Shown here: in pieces, positions 36,554 through 47,648 of the stretch | Numbering within the stretch: the stretch's first letter is position 1 | How the letters are laid out: each line of letters opens with the position of its first letter | Source of the DNA: Polyporus tsugae | Taxonomy: Eukaryota; Basidiomycota; Agaricomycetes; Polyporales; Polyporaceae | DNA length: 64,000 bases | Assembly (NCBI GenBank): GCA_024305745.1 | Contig: JAHRBS010000008.1 | Coordinates: forward strand, 1,054,001 to 1,118,000 | Direction: 5' to 3' | Notes under the pieces: model-generated | The model's input: only the letters and a program-made list of their open reading frames with translations | Told to the model about the DNA's origin: nothing | The model's database searches: none | Made by a program: the position numbers and the translations under genes

Positions 36554-39022
36554 ATGCCTGTGCTGTCGCGACATTGGACCGCCCCGCCGACGCGGCGGGA
36601 GCTCACGCTCCTCCTGTTCTCTCTAACTGTCTTCATGCTCTCGTACAACCTTGAGACGTCCCTCGGTTTGGTGGGCGTGAACCCACAGAAGCTTAGCGCC
36701 TCATACCTATCGAGCATCGGTGAGTCCGTCTTTCACGTCCTTAGCAGGGAGAAGCACCCTTTTCCGGGGAGAAGCGCATCCGACGGGTGTGAGTTGGCTT
36801 GTGGGAGCGGTCTGCTCGCGCCAGCGTGCGGTACCCTGGCATCGCCGGATTCTCGCGACGAACCGCAAGCCCGCATGCTCTTCTCCAAGTTTCCACCCCA
36901 AGTTCCAAAGGAAACACGACGCTCAACTCCGTCTCTCACCCCACACAGGCATCGGCTCGAAAGACCCGGGGTTCGACGCGGATGGCCGCCGCCCCGCGCC
37001 GTATCGCGACGCACTCGAGCACCTTATCGTCGGCGACTGGGAGTGGCGTGAGGGCGAGGTCTCGGGCGTCCCGCGCGGGCACTCCACGCATTCGGGCAAC
37101 GGGCGCGACGCGATGGTGTACAACTTCGGGAGGAGCAGGAAGGGGAAGCGCGGCGAGCATGACCATGGAGGCGTCAGCTTGAGCACAGGCGTGACGGTGA
37201 AGGACCAGTTTGTGCGGTGGGGGCGGGACGTGCCGCAGACGAGGGTGCTCGCCCATACGCCTGGTGAGTGATCGTCCTGTTGCTATGGCATGGTACAGGG
37301 GAGGGGGATGGTGCTGACGAGGGGGTTCGCAGGGTACTCCGTGTTGGAGAACGTCGTGACAGTGAATGGGACACTGTTTGTCGTGGCGGACGACTGGACG
37401 AAGGTGCCGAAGCTGGGCGACATCGCGTCGTCGTCGCTGGATCCTTCAAGACCCCCGCGGATACAGGACTGGCACATGCTGACCACGAAGGACGCGCGCG
37501 ACTGGTTTGGTCCCTATGCAGCAAAGTACGTCTTCCCTCCCCTCTCCACACAGAGCGACGCTCAACCTCGTGCACACCATGACAGAATTCACGGGACGTC
37601 CTGGCTCGCGCTTGACAACGCCGAGCACCAAGACCCCTACCTCCTCCTCTCCCTCTTCCGTACACACTCCGCCCTCCTCTCCGCCCAGCCCTCCCCCTCC
37701 CCCTTCTTCGCCCCCTCCGGCCTGCGCATCATCTCGCCCTCGTCCGCCCCGTCCCTCCCGCAAGACGTCCCCGCACCGCTCCGCCTCATCTTCCCGCACC
37801 TCCCGACCTTCTCCACCCCACACATCCCCCCTAAGCCTGACGAGGACCAGAAGATGCACCCCCCGCCGCGCGAGCGGTCGTACTTCGGGGTGCACCCGCT
37901 CCTGCCCAAGGCGGTGCTGCCGACGGCGGGACTGTGGTTCGAGGAAGATTGGGCGGACCTGCACGATATGCACGTGCCGTTCGTGTTCGAGCGCGTTGTC
38001 GTCGCCGATCGCGGCGCTGCTGAGCGCGGGCGCGCGAACTGGCGGCCCCCGTCCCCTCCGCCTGGGACACATACTGAGGGCGATGGTGGCGGCGATGGCC
38101 AAAAGGCGGGGAAACGCGCGGCAGAGGCGGTGGTGGAGGGCGCGCCGGTGTGGGCGGCGCCGGTTGTCGGGCTGAACGCGCCGCAGGGCTGGTGGCTGCC
38201 CATGCGTGCTGCACTTCTGCGGTACCTCCGCCTCCCCGAGTCGGATGCGTCCGCTGGGGAAGGCGCGGGCGCGGGCTTCTGGGGTCTGGGGACGAAGGGG
38301 AAGGGGAAGAGCAAGCCGGTGGTGACGTACGTGTCGATGCAGGACGCGCCGCAGGGCGCGGGGCCGAGGCTGGCGCAGGAGGACCACGAGCGGCTCGTGC
38401 TGGGGCTGCGGAAGATGCAGAGCGAGGGTGTGCTGGGCGACGTGCATGTCGTGAGGGGGAACGGGAGCGTGCCGGCGGGGGAGTGGGTGGAGCGGATGGG
38501 CGCGTTCGCGACGGCTACGGTATGTTTTTTGCGTTCGATGTCCTTGTGCTCGTGGTTAGGATACGGTGGCTGACGAGCGGGGGGTGTTTATTTGCGGCAG
38601 ATCGTCATGGGTCCGTTTGGACAACAGCTCGCGGACAGCGTGTTCATGCGCTCGCCGCCCGCGGAGGTGCGGGTGCCGAAGGCACACCAGAAGCAGAAAG
38701 ACCAGGCGGCGGCCCCGAGCCCTCCGCCGATGCTGATGGAGTTCTTCCCCCCTGGGACGTTCGTGCGCGACCAGCAGTACGCGATGCAAGCGCTCAAGAT
38801 CGACTATTTGGGGTGGTGGGCTGAGAGGTGCGTTATGTTTTGGCTGAAGTGGAAGACGGCGCTGTGATACTGACTGGTGGGGGGTCGAACAGGACATTCA
38901 CGGGGGAGAACCTGCCTGAGGTGACCTCCGGAGCGAACGTAGGGCAAGACTCTGTTGTGCCCGTCGACGTGGACGCCATTTTGCGCAAGGTGCGAGAAGA
39001 GGCTCCCCGCCGTGCTGCCTGA
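36554..39022 (+). CDS. GT61-like (DUF563) type II membrane glycosyltransferase
   Basis: The N-terminus is a short cytosolic segment (MPVLSRHWTAPPTRRE) and a signal anchor (LTLLLFSLTVFMLSYNL), as in Golgi type II enzymes. After a 230-nt intron the lumenal part runs through DWEWREGEVSGVPRGHSTHS, YSVLENVVTVNGTLFVVADD and SWLALDNAEHQDPYLLLSLF. Near the C-terminus IVMGPFGQQLADSVFMRSPP and LMEFFPPGTFVRDQQYAMQA correspond to the GT61 block usually read as G-HGA-LTN-LFM...EIFP. Here the His-Gly-Ala core is GPFGQQLADS, so the family match is partial. The likely role is glycan extension in the secretory pathway; donor and acceptor are unknown. Later introns lie near 37265, 37530, 38520 and 38828. It ends ...EEAPRRAA at 39022. 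Confidence 0.7.
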
Positions 39023-40106
39023 TGACCGTCCTCCCGCCCCGCCCTCCTCGCCAAACACCCTGCTCGTCAAACAACACCTTCGTCAAGTAATTATTTGCTC
39101 TGTATATGTTGCGGTGAGATACTGTACATGCACGAAACCCCGGACTTTGCACAGACTTAGAGTTGGGGGTTCGTTCCTAATCGTTCTGCGTTACGTGCCC
39201 CCAGCCATCTACTACTCCCTCGCACCCACTATACCCCGCAACATCGCTATCCGTTAGACTATTCGCTTTTGACTAGGATATAAGTACAGGCATCGAAAGC
39301 ATCCATCCCATAGACAGTACATACTTAGTACAGGCACGTTCAACAAGTTACACATGCAAGCATTCTTCACTTGTGCTTCTCGGAGTTTATCGGACTGCTC
39401 CCGTCGATCTTTCGATCGTCCCGCCGCCGGCGGTGGCGTCATACTTCCCATGGCCAACCATCGCCATCTTGCTTGCCCTTGCCGCGCCGTCCCTCATGAG
39501 GCTGATTCACTAGGCCTTGCAATTGTATCTATACTGTATAGTAGAGTTTCAGTTTCGACTGCAGTACTTGAGTAGGGTTGGAGTAAATGGTGATAAGCTG
39601 GATGCCAAGAGAGGAGGTGGCAACAAATCATGGAACCGAGATCCCGCCCAGACCAAAGACCTTATCATTATCATTAAAACGTCGCCGTCTGTTGGTTGCA
39701 GCCTGATTGGGAAGAAAACGTTGCACCGAGATGAAAGAGGAGGGGATGGCGCTGATTGATCCGAAGGTGGTGCCGATGTACGGGCGGACCACTGACGGAC
39801 GTGGAACGGATGCGTGGGAGCCGACAAGAAGAGGGGCGACATACTTAGGCGGGCCACCGCGCAAAGTGCTGCCTGCTCTTTTCCCTTCAGGCTCCAGTTG
39901 GTTCAACCTCGTGTTGCAACCGCCCCGTTCTCCGACCGTCGTCTCTCCTTTAATCTCCTCCCCCGCCCTCAGCAGCTGCCTATCCCCCTCCCCCGCCACA
40001 TCTCATCCCCCCCGCCCCCCTTTCCCCACCTCCTTATCGCTATATTGCTATCCCCCTGCACGCGCTGCTCTTCCGAACTCATCCTCAGCTCACATCCACA
40101 CACGCT
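39023..40106. other. intergenic
   Basis: About 1.1 kb of 3' flank and promoter. A pyrimidine-rich tract (39920-40080) immediately precedes the transporter start. No gene is supported. Confidence 0.45.
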
Positions 40107-41973
40107 ATGGCTCCCACCGACACGGAAAAGACTAACGCGATGCACGAGGAAGAGGAGGTTCAGATGCTTCAAGCCCACGAGAAGCTCTCAGGTGACCTCC
40201 TGCCCTCGCCCGTCTCCGCCACTTCCCCTCGCCCCACGTCCGCCAGCAGACCGAAGCTTTCGGCCGCCACCATAATTCCCGTCTGGATCGTACTCAGCTC
40301 GGCCGTCATCATCTACAACAACTACCTGTACAACACTCTCCAGTTCCGCTTCCCCGTCTTCCTCGTCACCTGGCATCTAACGTTTGCCGTGAGTACCCAA
40401 TTCTCTTTTGCACCTCTTCCCAGAGGATCTTGCCGGCCTGGCCGTCGCGAACGTGTCTTGTGTATGCAATGGATCGTCTGCTGCAGCGCAGGGGTGTGCG
40501 GTAGGTGCGCCCGACGACTGTGCTGCGCGACGTACATGTCCGTCGGCCGGCTATTTCTGCCCCTGCGCGCGTGTCGCGACTGCTCGCGCCATCCCGCGTC
40601 TTTCAATATCCGCGTCTTCGCCGGTGCCTCCGCGCCCATTGGTGACGGAAATAGTGGGCTCTTGGCCAAGTGCCGGAGCCGCGTGCTCACGCTTCGTTGC
40701 ATTCACCGGGCGCATTGCGCTGGTCCCCTGTTGGATGGCATCTGACGCGGGCGATGACGAGACGCGGCAGTAGTGCGACGGCCGCCAGTGTCGGTCACAG
40801 AGTGGTTGTTTTCGGCGTTGGCGGCAAACAGAGATAGACAGATACGGTCGCAGGAGGTTTGCGGCAGATACAGTCCATCGTGAGATTTCGAAGAAAAACT
40901 GGACCGTCGAGATTGAGGCTCGAGTGCTAACATCGTTCATCTTGCCTTGGGTTCTGCGGTTGGTTTGGACTTGGCTCAATTGGAAAATCTTGACAGGCTA
41001 TCGGCACTCGTGTGCTTGGAAGGACAACCCACCTACTCGATGGCGTAAAGGACGTCAACATGTCGAAAGACATGTTCCTTCGGAGCATCCTCCCCATCGG
41101 CCTCCTCTTCAGCGCGTCCCTCATCCTGAGCAATACGGCGTACCTCTATCTATCCGTGGCGTACATCCAGATGCTCAAGGCTTTCGTCCCTGTGGCTATC
41201 TTGCTTATTTCATGGACATTCCGGATTCAAGATCCCAGCAAGCGCCTTGCGATGATCGTGCTCATGATCTCGTCCGGTGTTGCGCTCGCATCTCGCGGTG
41301 AGCTGCGCTTCAACCTCATCGGCTTCCTCGTCCAGGCCGCTGCAGTCGTCGTGAGTACCTTCTCATATGTTTTCCTATCATCCGTCTTCCGCGCGGCTCC
41401 CGCCGCCATAGCCTCGCGCAGTGATATCAGGGGCGGAAGAAAGGAAGTCAAGAACCGGACGAGACCTGACCATCTTGTGTTTTTTTCATCGTGCTTTTGC
41501 GGTGAAAACAGTTCGAGGCATCGCGGCTGGTGATGATCGAGATCCTCCTGCACGGCATGAAGATGAACCCACTTGTGTCGCTGCACTACTACGCGCCGGT
41601 ATGCGCACTGATTAACCTCCTCGTCCTGCCTTTCACCGAGGGCCTCGCGCCGTTCTACGAGATCATGCGCGTCGGGTGCGTTTCCTCCCTTCTCCCGTTC
41701 CCCACTCGCAACTGTCCGTGCTCATTCGCACTTCGCAGCCCGCTCATCCTCCTCTCGAACGCGGCGATCGCGTTCCTGCTCAACATCGCGGCGGTCTTCC
41801 TCGTCGGCGCGGGCAGCGGGCTCGTGCTGACGCTCGCGGGCGTGTTCAAGGACATCCTGCTCATCAGCGGCTCGGTGCTCCTCTTTGGCGCGCAGATCAC
41901 GCCCTTGCAGGTCGTCGGGTACTCGATAGCCCTCCTCGGCCTCATCCTGTACAAGACCACCGGTAGCAAGTAA
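40107..41973 (+). CDS. triose-phosphate/nucleotide-sugar-type transporter (TPT, DMT superfamily)
   Basis: A polytopic transporter with about ten helices. The cytosolic N-terminus is acidic and then Ser/Pro-rich. TM1 is IIPVWIVLSSAVIIYNNYLY. Conserved blocks include GRTTHLLDGVKDVNMSKDMF, RSILPIGLLFSASLILSNTA, LYLSVAYIQMLKAFVPVAIL, FEASRLVMIEILLHGMKMNP and AGSGLVLTLAGVFKDILLI, the last being the TPT signature with its Lys. This subfamily is common in fungi and acts in the Golgi or ER, but the substrate is not established. Intron 1 (40389-40996) is 608 nt, about ten times the usual size here. Later introns, near 41350-41513 and 41678-41738, are less unusual. It lies downstream of a putative Golgi glycosyltransferase on the same strand, which may be coincidence. 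Confidence 0.88.
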
Positions 41974-43705
41974 GCTCGGCGCCGCTCGGTCTGCTGGACA
42001 ATGGATGCGGTGGCGTGGGCGACACTCGGGCCGGGTCGGTCGCTGGATTTAAATGCCAGACGCTGGACTGGAACTAGGCGATGGCGACGTTCCCGGGAGC
42101 GCGGTCCCGTCTCGCTCACTGGTGACTTGCTCACTGGCTATCGCTCACGCGGAGTATAGTACGACACGTACGGTATGATGACACTCTCTTCGCGGCAGTC
42201 TCTGCGGGACGCATGTGCATATAATCGGTCGATCAATGTTTTCCTGTTGCTTGTGTACATCTGGACTTATTACTACTGCTTACTAGACATGCATATACAG
42301 CCTACCTTAGATGCACATTGCACATTACTTCGTTCGCTCGTCGCTGCAGACTGGGGCCTGTCCGGCGGCATACGGTGTATTGTGTGTTTTGGCGGACGAT
42401 ATCGATGACACGTTTAGGTAAGTGGTTGGCTGCCGGCGGCGAGGGTCAAGATGCGATGCGGAGTCGGTGCTTCATATGAGTGCGTGTGTCCGATATGCGT
42501 CGATTTCGCTGACGGGTTGAGTCAGCCTCTGCACTTAACGCCATACAACAACTCCCCGTGCGCCAGCAGTTCTGTCACCGTTCGGAGACATCATGCACGG
42601 TGTCCCGCAGGTCGGTTTGGCGTCGCCGATCGTGCGAGAGAAACCCCTCCTCCCTCACCGCCCTCACCGCGGACGGGACGGGACGGAAGCCCTCTCAGGT
42701 TCAGGATGTGACGGTCGCCCGTTCCTCCTACCACCGGCGCAGCGTCGGCTTTCCCCTCATGCTCTCGTCAACGTTGGGATACCAGGGGCCATCTCTGAGT
42801 CCCAACGAACACGTCTTATGCGACGTGGACCCCTGACTGTGCGGCGATATCTGGCTCTGCGGAACGCAGCTCAGTATGTTGTGTTGTGCAGCGTTCAACT
42901 TCAAGCTCCTCCGACCTCGAGCTCGAGGTACGATGGCGGGCGAGCGGACGTACTTAAGTACCTTTTGATGACGCCCGACTGTTCTCATCAGCTGAGCGTG
43001 TTTCCAAGTAGCCTCATCCGCAAGTAGGTATTTAGTGGCGCGGCCTGTGCGGACTGGTCTTGCAAGGCACCATCTGCTCTGTTGATCGGCTTGGTGCGTA
43101 CCAGATGGTTATATACATATGCCATGCGCGTACTAAGAGTCGTATCAGTGGTATCACAAGTATCACAGAGTGTCGGATCCCCGAGTCCCACTCCGCCCAC
43201 GTCATAGAGACGTACAATGATGCATACGTATGCCATGATCCATCTCTCGTATGGCGAACATTGCGGTGGTGGGGTGCGGGCTCACACGGCGGGGTAAGTA
43301 AGTACGAGACCACTTTCGTGGACTCGGAGGCTGGTGCGGTGGTCCGAGGGTCGCAACGGCCTGCACCACGAGTGTTGGGTGCTGCGGTCTTACGCCTGTA
43401 CCGCCTGCCCATTGGATCATACAATGCCTTGCCCGCTTGCATACCAGTTCGCACTTCTGTGCTCAATTCAGTTCGGGGCTGGATGTTCAAACGTTCACGG
43501 ATTGTCACATTCGCCGTGATGTCTCCAAGGTGAGTATTAGTCGGTCGCATCTAGGCCAAGACTTGTAGGATGCCAAGCTGATGTATACTCGGGGTCATCG
43601 CACCTCATCGCACGCATCACTTTGACCTCCTCTAATGTAGGAAGAAAGTGACTTTCCAAAGCTCGGAATTCCAGGATTACGAGTAATAACATTGTCTGTA
43701 ACTTA
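41974..43705. other. intergenic, no gene recognised
   Basis: About 1.7 kb of 3' flank and anonymous sequence up to the MITE. No motif-bearing frame. Confidence 0.4.
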
Positions 43706-44336
43706 GGGCCTGTTCGGCAAAAATGTGAGATGTGGAGGCACCGGTGCTTCATCACGTGCCGTACGACGGGGGGAAGTAGAGGTTTTGGGGATGGAGATTC
43801 CGTTATTTCCGGAGCTATCAGTGCCCGTGAATGCTCGTGCCCTCGTTTGCTTGTAGGCAGCATTATGCCATGTAAATCCTCCCTATTACTAGCTGAGGCA
43901 AAATTTGTGAGTAATTATCAAGTTTGAAGAGATATCGGATGGGTGGAATGCGCGCGCGGCAAGCTGTGTGAATAGAGCTGGGTCGGGGCTGATAGGTGTG
44001 GGTGTGGGCGGCACAAGGGTTGCGAGCAGGTGCGCATGCAGCGTACAGGGTGCGCGGGCAGCGCGCGAGGTGCGCGGGCAATGCGCGCAGTACATTTGCA
44101 TGTGTCTTCGTAATTCTGTTCAAGTACGCCTGACAGGCCGCTTTCAGTGCACCAAATAACGGTTGTATGGACGGAGGAGGAGCGGAGTGGCGCTAACTTC
44201 CGTCGAACCGGCGCTATTGCAATCCGAACGCCTGATATCTTGGCAAAATCTCCAAATTCCCGCACGACTACATCTTTTCCATATATGGGGCGAAGCATCG
44301 GTGCCTCCACATCTCACATTTTTGCCGAACAGGCCC
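43706..44336. mobile_element. PIF/Harbinger (Tourist-like) MITE
   Basis: A 631-bp non-autonomous element. Its left end (43706-43750) begins GGGCCTGTTCGGCAAAAATG and is the inverted copy of the right end (44292-44336), with one mismatch in 45 bp. It is flanked by TTA on both sides (43703-43705 and 44337-44339). A TWA target duplication together with GGGCCTGTT-type ends is characteristic of PIF/Harbinger MITEs. It has no transposase frame; inside is a short GC-rich tandem repeat. The near-perfect ends suggest recent insertion. Confidence 0.85.
44028..44088. repeat. 21-bp tandem repeat inside the MITE
   Basis: Three consecutive units (19, 21 and 21 bp) share the core AGG(G)TGCGCGGGCA. They are GC-rich and CpG-dense, unlike the AT-richer remainder of the element. 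Confidence 0.7.
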
Positions 44337-44890
44337 TTAAGTACGTGTCTCTCTAAACCGCGCCCCCACGCTGACGCGTGGACGGTCTTGGTATGAGAGT
44401 ACTTATCCGGTCAGATATGACACCTCACGTCTCCCTTTTATGGGTACGCACTGATCGCAGGACAGACAACGACGCATTTTAGAATCGCTAAGTAACAGCC
44501 AGCATCATCGCTATGCGCATGCCACACCCTACAGTACTTTGATCTAGGCACCCCTGCGCCCCAGGGAGCCCTCCGCATGGATTTTCTTGATGCTGTGCGC
44601 CTCCCTGTGCTGTCCGCACGCCTTGCAGTAAATTACCGGTATACTTAAAGCCCTGGCGCGATGCGTGCCCACTCCCCAGCTCTTTCGCTTTGAGCCACCC
44701 CGATCTTTTCCTTTCTATCCGCTCCTTACAGCTGGTGCGTCCCCACGATATGCCTGCCCTCCGCTCGTCCTGATACTGTCATGCTGACATCGTTGCCTCT
44801 TGCAGCTGTGCGGCTTTCACTTTACGGAACTTCTAATCCGCCCATCCAAGACTCGATCACAGATTTCAACGTCAAGCTAGCACGTCGACA
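44337..44890. other. promoter and 5' leader of the repeat-protein gene
   Basis: A TATACTTAA box at 44640-44648 lies about 245 nt before the start codon. A GTGCGT...TTGCAG segment (about 44735-44806) looks like a 5'-UTR intron, which would shorten the mature leader. Confidence 0.4.
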
Positions 44891-45904
44891 ATGCCTTCCT
44901 TTAACCGCCTCCTCGTCCTCGCCGTCCTCGCCCTCACCTTCTCCGTCCAGTCCGCGCCGGTCCCCAATGCCGCTGGCACCGACCTCGGTCTTGTACGTTT
45001 GCATAGTTGCTGCACACACCTGCGCGCTCGTGCTGATTGCTTCAACGCTTGCTTGTAGGCGACTCGGTCTGCCGAGGCGGCTACCGAGTTCACGTCTGTC
45101 GACGAGTTCGAGAACGACGACGAGGAGATCGCTGCGCGCGCCTACGATGAGGTAGAGGACATCGAGGCGCGTGAGTATGAAGACGAAGCCGAGGACGAGG
45201 AACTTGAGGCTCGCGAAGACGATGACGCCGAGGACGAGGAGCTCGAGGCACGCGAAGACGATGACGCCGAGGACGAGGAACTTGAGGCACGCGAAGACGA
45301 CGAGGCTGACGACGAGGACCTCGAGGCGCGTGACCACGACGAGGTCGAGGACGAACTCGAGGCGCGCGACTACGACGACGAGGACCTCGAGGCTCGCGAG
45401 GACGACGAGGCCGAGGACGAAGAACTCGAGACGCGCGACTACGATGAGGCCGATGAGGACCTCGAGGCGCGCGACCACGACGAGGTCGAGGATGAACTCG
45501 AGGCTCGCGACTACGATGACGAGGAACTCGAGGCACGGGAGGACGATGACGAGGAGCTCGAGGCTCGTGAGTCTGACGACGCCGATGACGAGGAGCTCGA
45601 GGCTCGCGACTATGACGACTCCGACGAGGAGCTCGAGGCGCGTGAGGACGACGAAGAATCCGAGGAGCTCGAGGCGCGCGACTACGACGACGAGGATCTC
45701 GAGGCGCGCGACTCTCACGAGGAGCCTACGGACGAAGACCTCGACTCCTTCGCCGACTCTCTTCGGGAGAGCCGCCGTCGCGGCCACGAGGCTCGCGAGC
45801 TCGCGGACGAGGACATCGACGCCGTTATTGCGCGCCGGCACACGGGCTACTCCACGGCCAAGGGTGTCAACTCCGCGGAGCTCGTCGACGAGGACGAGCA
45901 GTAG
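44891..45904 (+). CDS. secreted acidic LEAR-repeat protein (possible multi-core precursor)
   Basis: Two exons (44891-44992 and 45059-45904; 66-nt intron) give 315 residues. A signal peptide, MPSFNRLLVLAVLALTFSVQ, is followed by SAPVPNAAG. From residue about 62 the chain is a tandem array of 16-17 units, each opening after a LEAR (once LETR, once IEAR, first AAR) and continuing with an acidic block such as DYDDEDLEAR, EDDDAEDEELEAR or DHDEVEDELEAR. Seven units carry a Tyr, mostly as DYD. The C-terminus turns basic (RESRRRGHEAR, VIARRHTGYST) and ends VDEDEQ. There is no enzyme domain. It could be cleaved after Arg by Kex2-like or other proteases to release short acidic peptides, or act as a cell-wall or metal-binding protein. 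Similar repetitive secreted proteins occur in Agaricomycetes (recollection, unverified). Confidence 0.85.
45140..45741 (+). repeat. coding tandem array of LEAR units
   Basis: The array has 16-17 degenerate units of 8-13 codons separated by CTCGAGGCNCG(C/T). A higher-order block (DHDEVEDELEAR, then DYDDE-LEAR, then EDD) occurs twice, so the array grew partly by multi-unit duplication. Nucleotide repeats use different synonymous codons, so they are not all recent. Confidence 0.85.
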
Positions 45905-47648
45905 GCTGAGGCTCTGAGTACTATCGGCGGTCCCTCACGCCGTAGGTCGCCTCCCTGCATCCCAACCCCCCATCCACGATCGTCCCCTCCGTTCCGTTCT
46001 CCATTTCTCTCTCCAGTTTACAAGTCTTTACGCCGCATCGACACCACCGACACCGCCCTCTTTGCTCAAGATCATTTAGCTTCCTTGTATTTAGCGTTCC
46101 AGTAGCATTGGTACGACGTTTAATCCTAGACGAGTCATGCATGGGCGACTTTTTCTTCTAAACCCTTGCAGCCACGGTGTGATGTTGTTAGCCAGCAGTT
46201 GAGTCCTGGAATATAGGTGACCGTCTCAGACAAAGGACGGGCTCATTCCTCCTGCCTGAGCCAATTCATCATCATGCCCCAAGTATTCCACCGAACTGAA
46301 TGGCAAATGCTCTAGCAAGATCTGAGAGCAATACTTCATGCAAACGCATCCTACTCCGCTCTCATTAATCACTCCTCGCGGTCGAATATGGGGAAGATTT
46401 TCTCCGAGCGTTTGCTCGCGTTCAGAAGCATCACGGCGGGGAGAAATTATCGAAAACCAACACATATATTCCAAATCCAAACATACAAAAGTACATACAA
46501 AAGGAATCCATCAGACATGCGTCCAACTCGCTGGTTCGCGCCCCAATCAACCCCGAGGGGAGAGAGGAGACACGATCCAAACGTCCTCGAGACCGCGCGG
46601 AGCGGCCGTGTTCTCGGTTATACGAGCGGACGGTGGTGTCATCGACTGGATTTGAAGGATGTGGCATGTGTAAACATGCGAGACTCGAGTTAGTACCTAT
46701 AAAATAGATCCTAGCTGAGTATGTTCTGAGGAAACAGGAATGCACGGCTGCGGCTTTTTATCCGGCGGTGAGTTTAGGGCAGGTCCCCGTCGCTCCCACC
46801 CGGGCCTTTGACGCCGCCTGATGCACTCGCGGACTTCGATGATCATCTTAACCTCGCCCAGGCTGGAGTAGTGCTATCACTCCGGAATGTACCGTGGATC
46901 GAGGTACGTGTGTTTCCAAAGTGTCTTGGATTCGCACCCCTGCTCACCTTGTGACTACGACCCATTTCACAGACATCGGCGTGGGGATTCGCCGTTCCGC
47001 TGAACTCAAACCCAACCCAAAGCTTGAATCACCTTCGCCGGCCAAATGCCGGACTTGATGAAATGCACATCGTGAGGGCGAGATGCGGTCAACTACCAGT
47101 ACCATTATATGCGGACCTTCAGGGGGATCGACCTCGTGTTCCACCCCAGAACGCGCACGTTGCGAAGGTGAATTCCCCTGCCAATGCATATACTTAAGCC
47201 AGTCCGAAACTGAACCACAGGGAGCTCAGTGGCGCGAGAAGCTGCGCCAAAGTGGCCACGGGACACACCAGCGAAAGTGTATGTGGCATTGTCCACGCAT
47301 CTTATCTGACGGTCTCAATTCCTCACCCACCGGAACCCTTTGCAGGAGCATACGCTCGTCAATAGGACAATAGAGTAGTTCGAATGACTGCTCCAAGGCC
47401 CGCGGCCATACCAGGCCATATATGTTCACCGCTTTGGTCTAGCAGGGTTGTGGGCAAAGCGGTTGATCGGGACAAAGCGAGTTGCTTGACTCGGACCGGC
47501 GTATTTAATACCGGATTTCGAACGCCTCCCTCACTCCAACCACCCACCTGAACATCCCTCTCCCAACCGGTGGCCTCTCCGGACTGCGCTGCGACCTCCC
47601 ATCTGCATTGCGCTCCCCCACGTCTAGGTTGCCCACTAATCGTGCACT
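45905..47648. other. intergenic, no gene recognised
   Basis: About 1.75 kb holds the 3' flank of the repeat-protein gene and the promoter of the HMG-like gene. A TATTTAATA box sits at about 47502-47510. No supported gene between. Confidence 0.4.

Noticed and set aside
44822..45841. 339-codon minus-strand frame with hydrophobic repeats
   Set aside because: It mirrors the LEAR-repeat gene. The hydrophobic repeats are the reverse reading of GAG/GAC codons, while the plus strand has a signal peptide, intron and stop in the right places.
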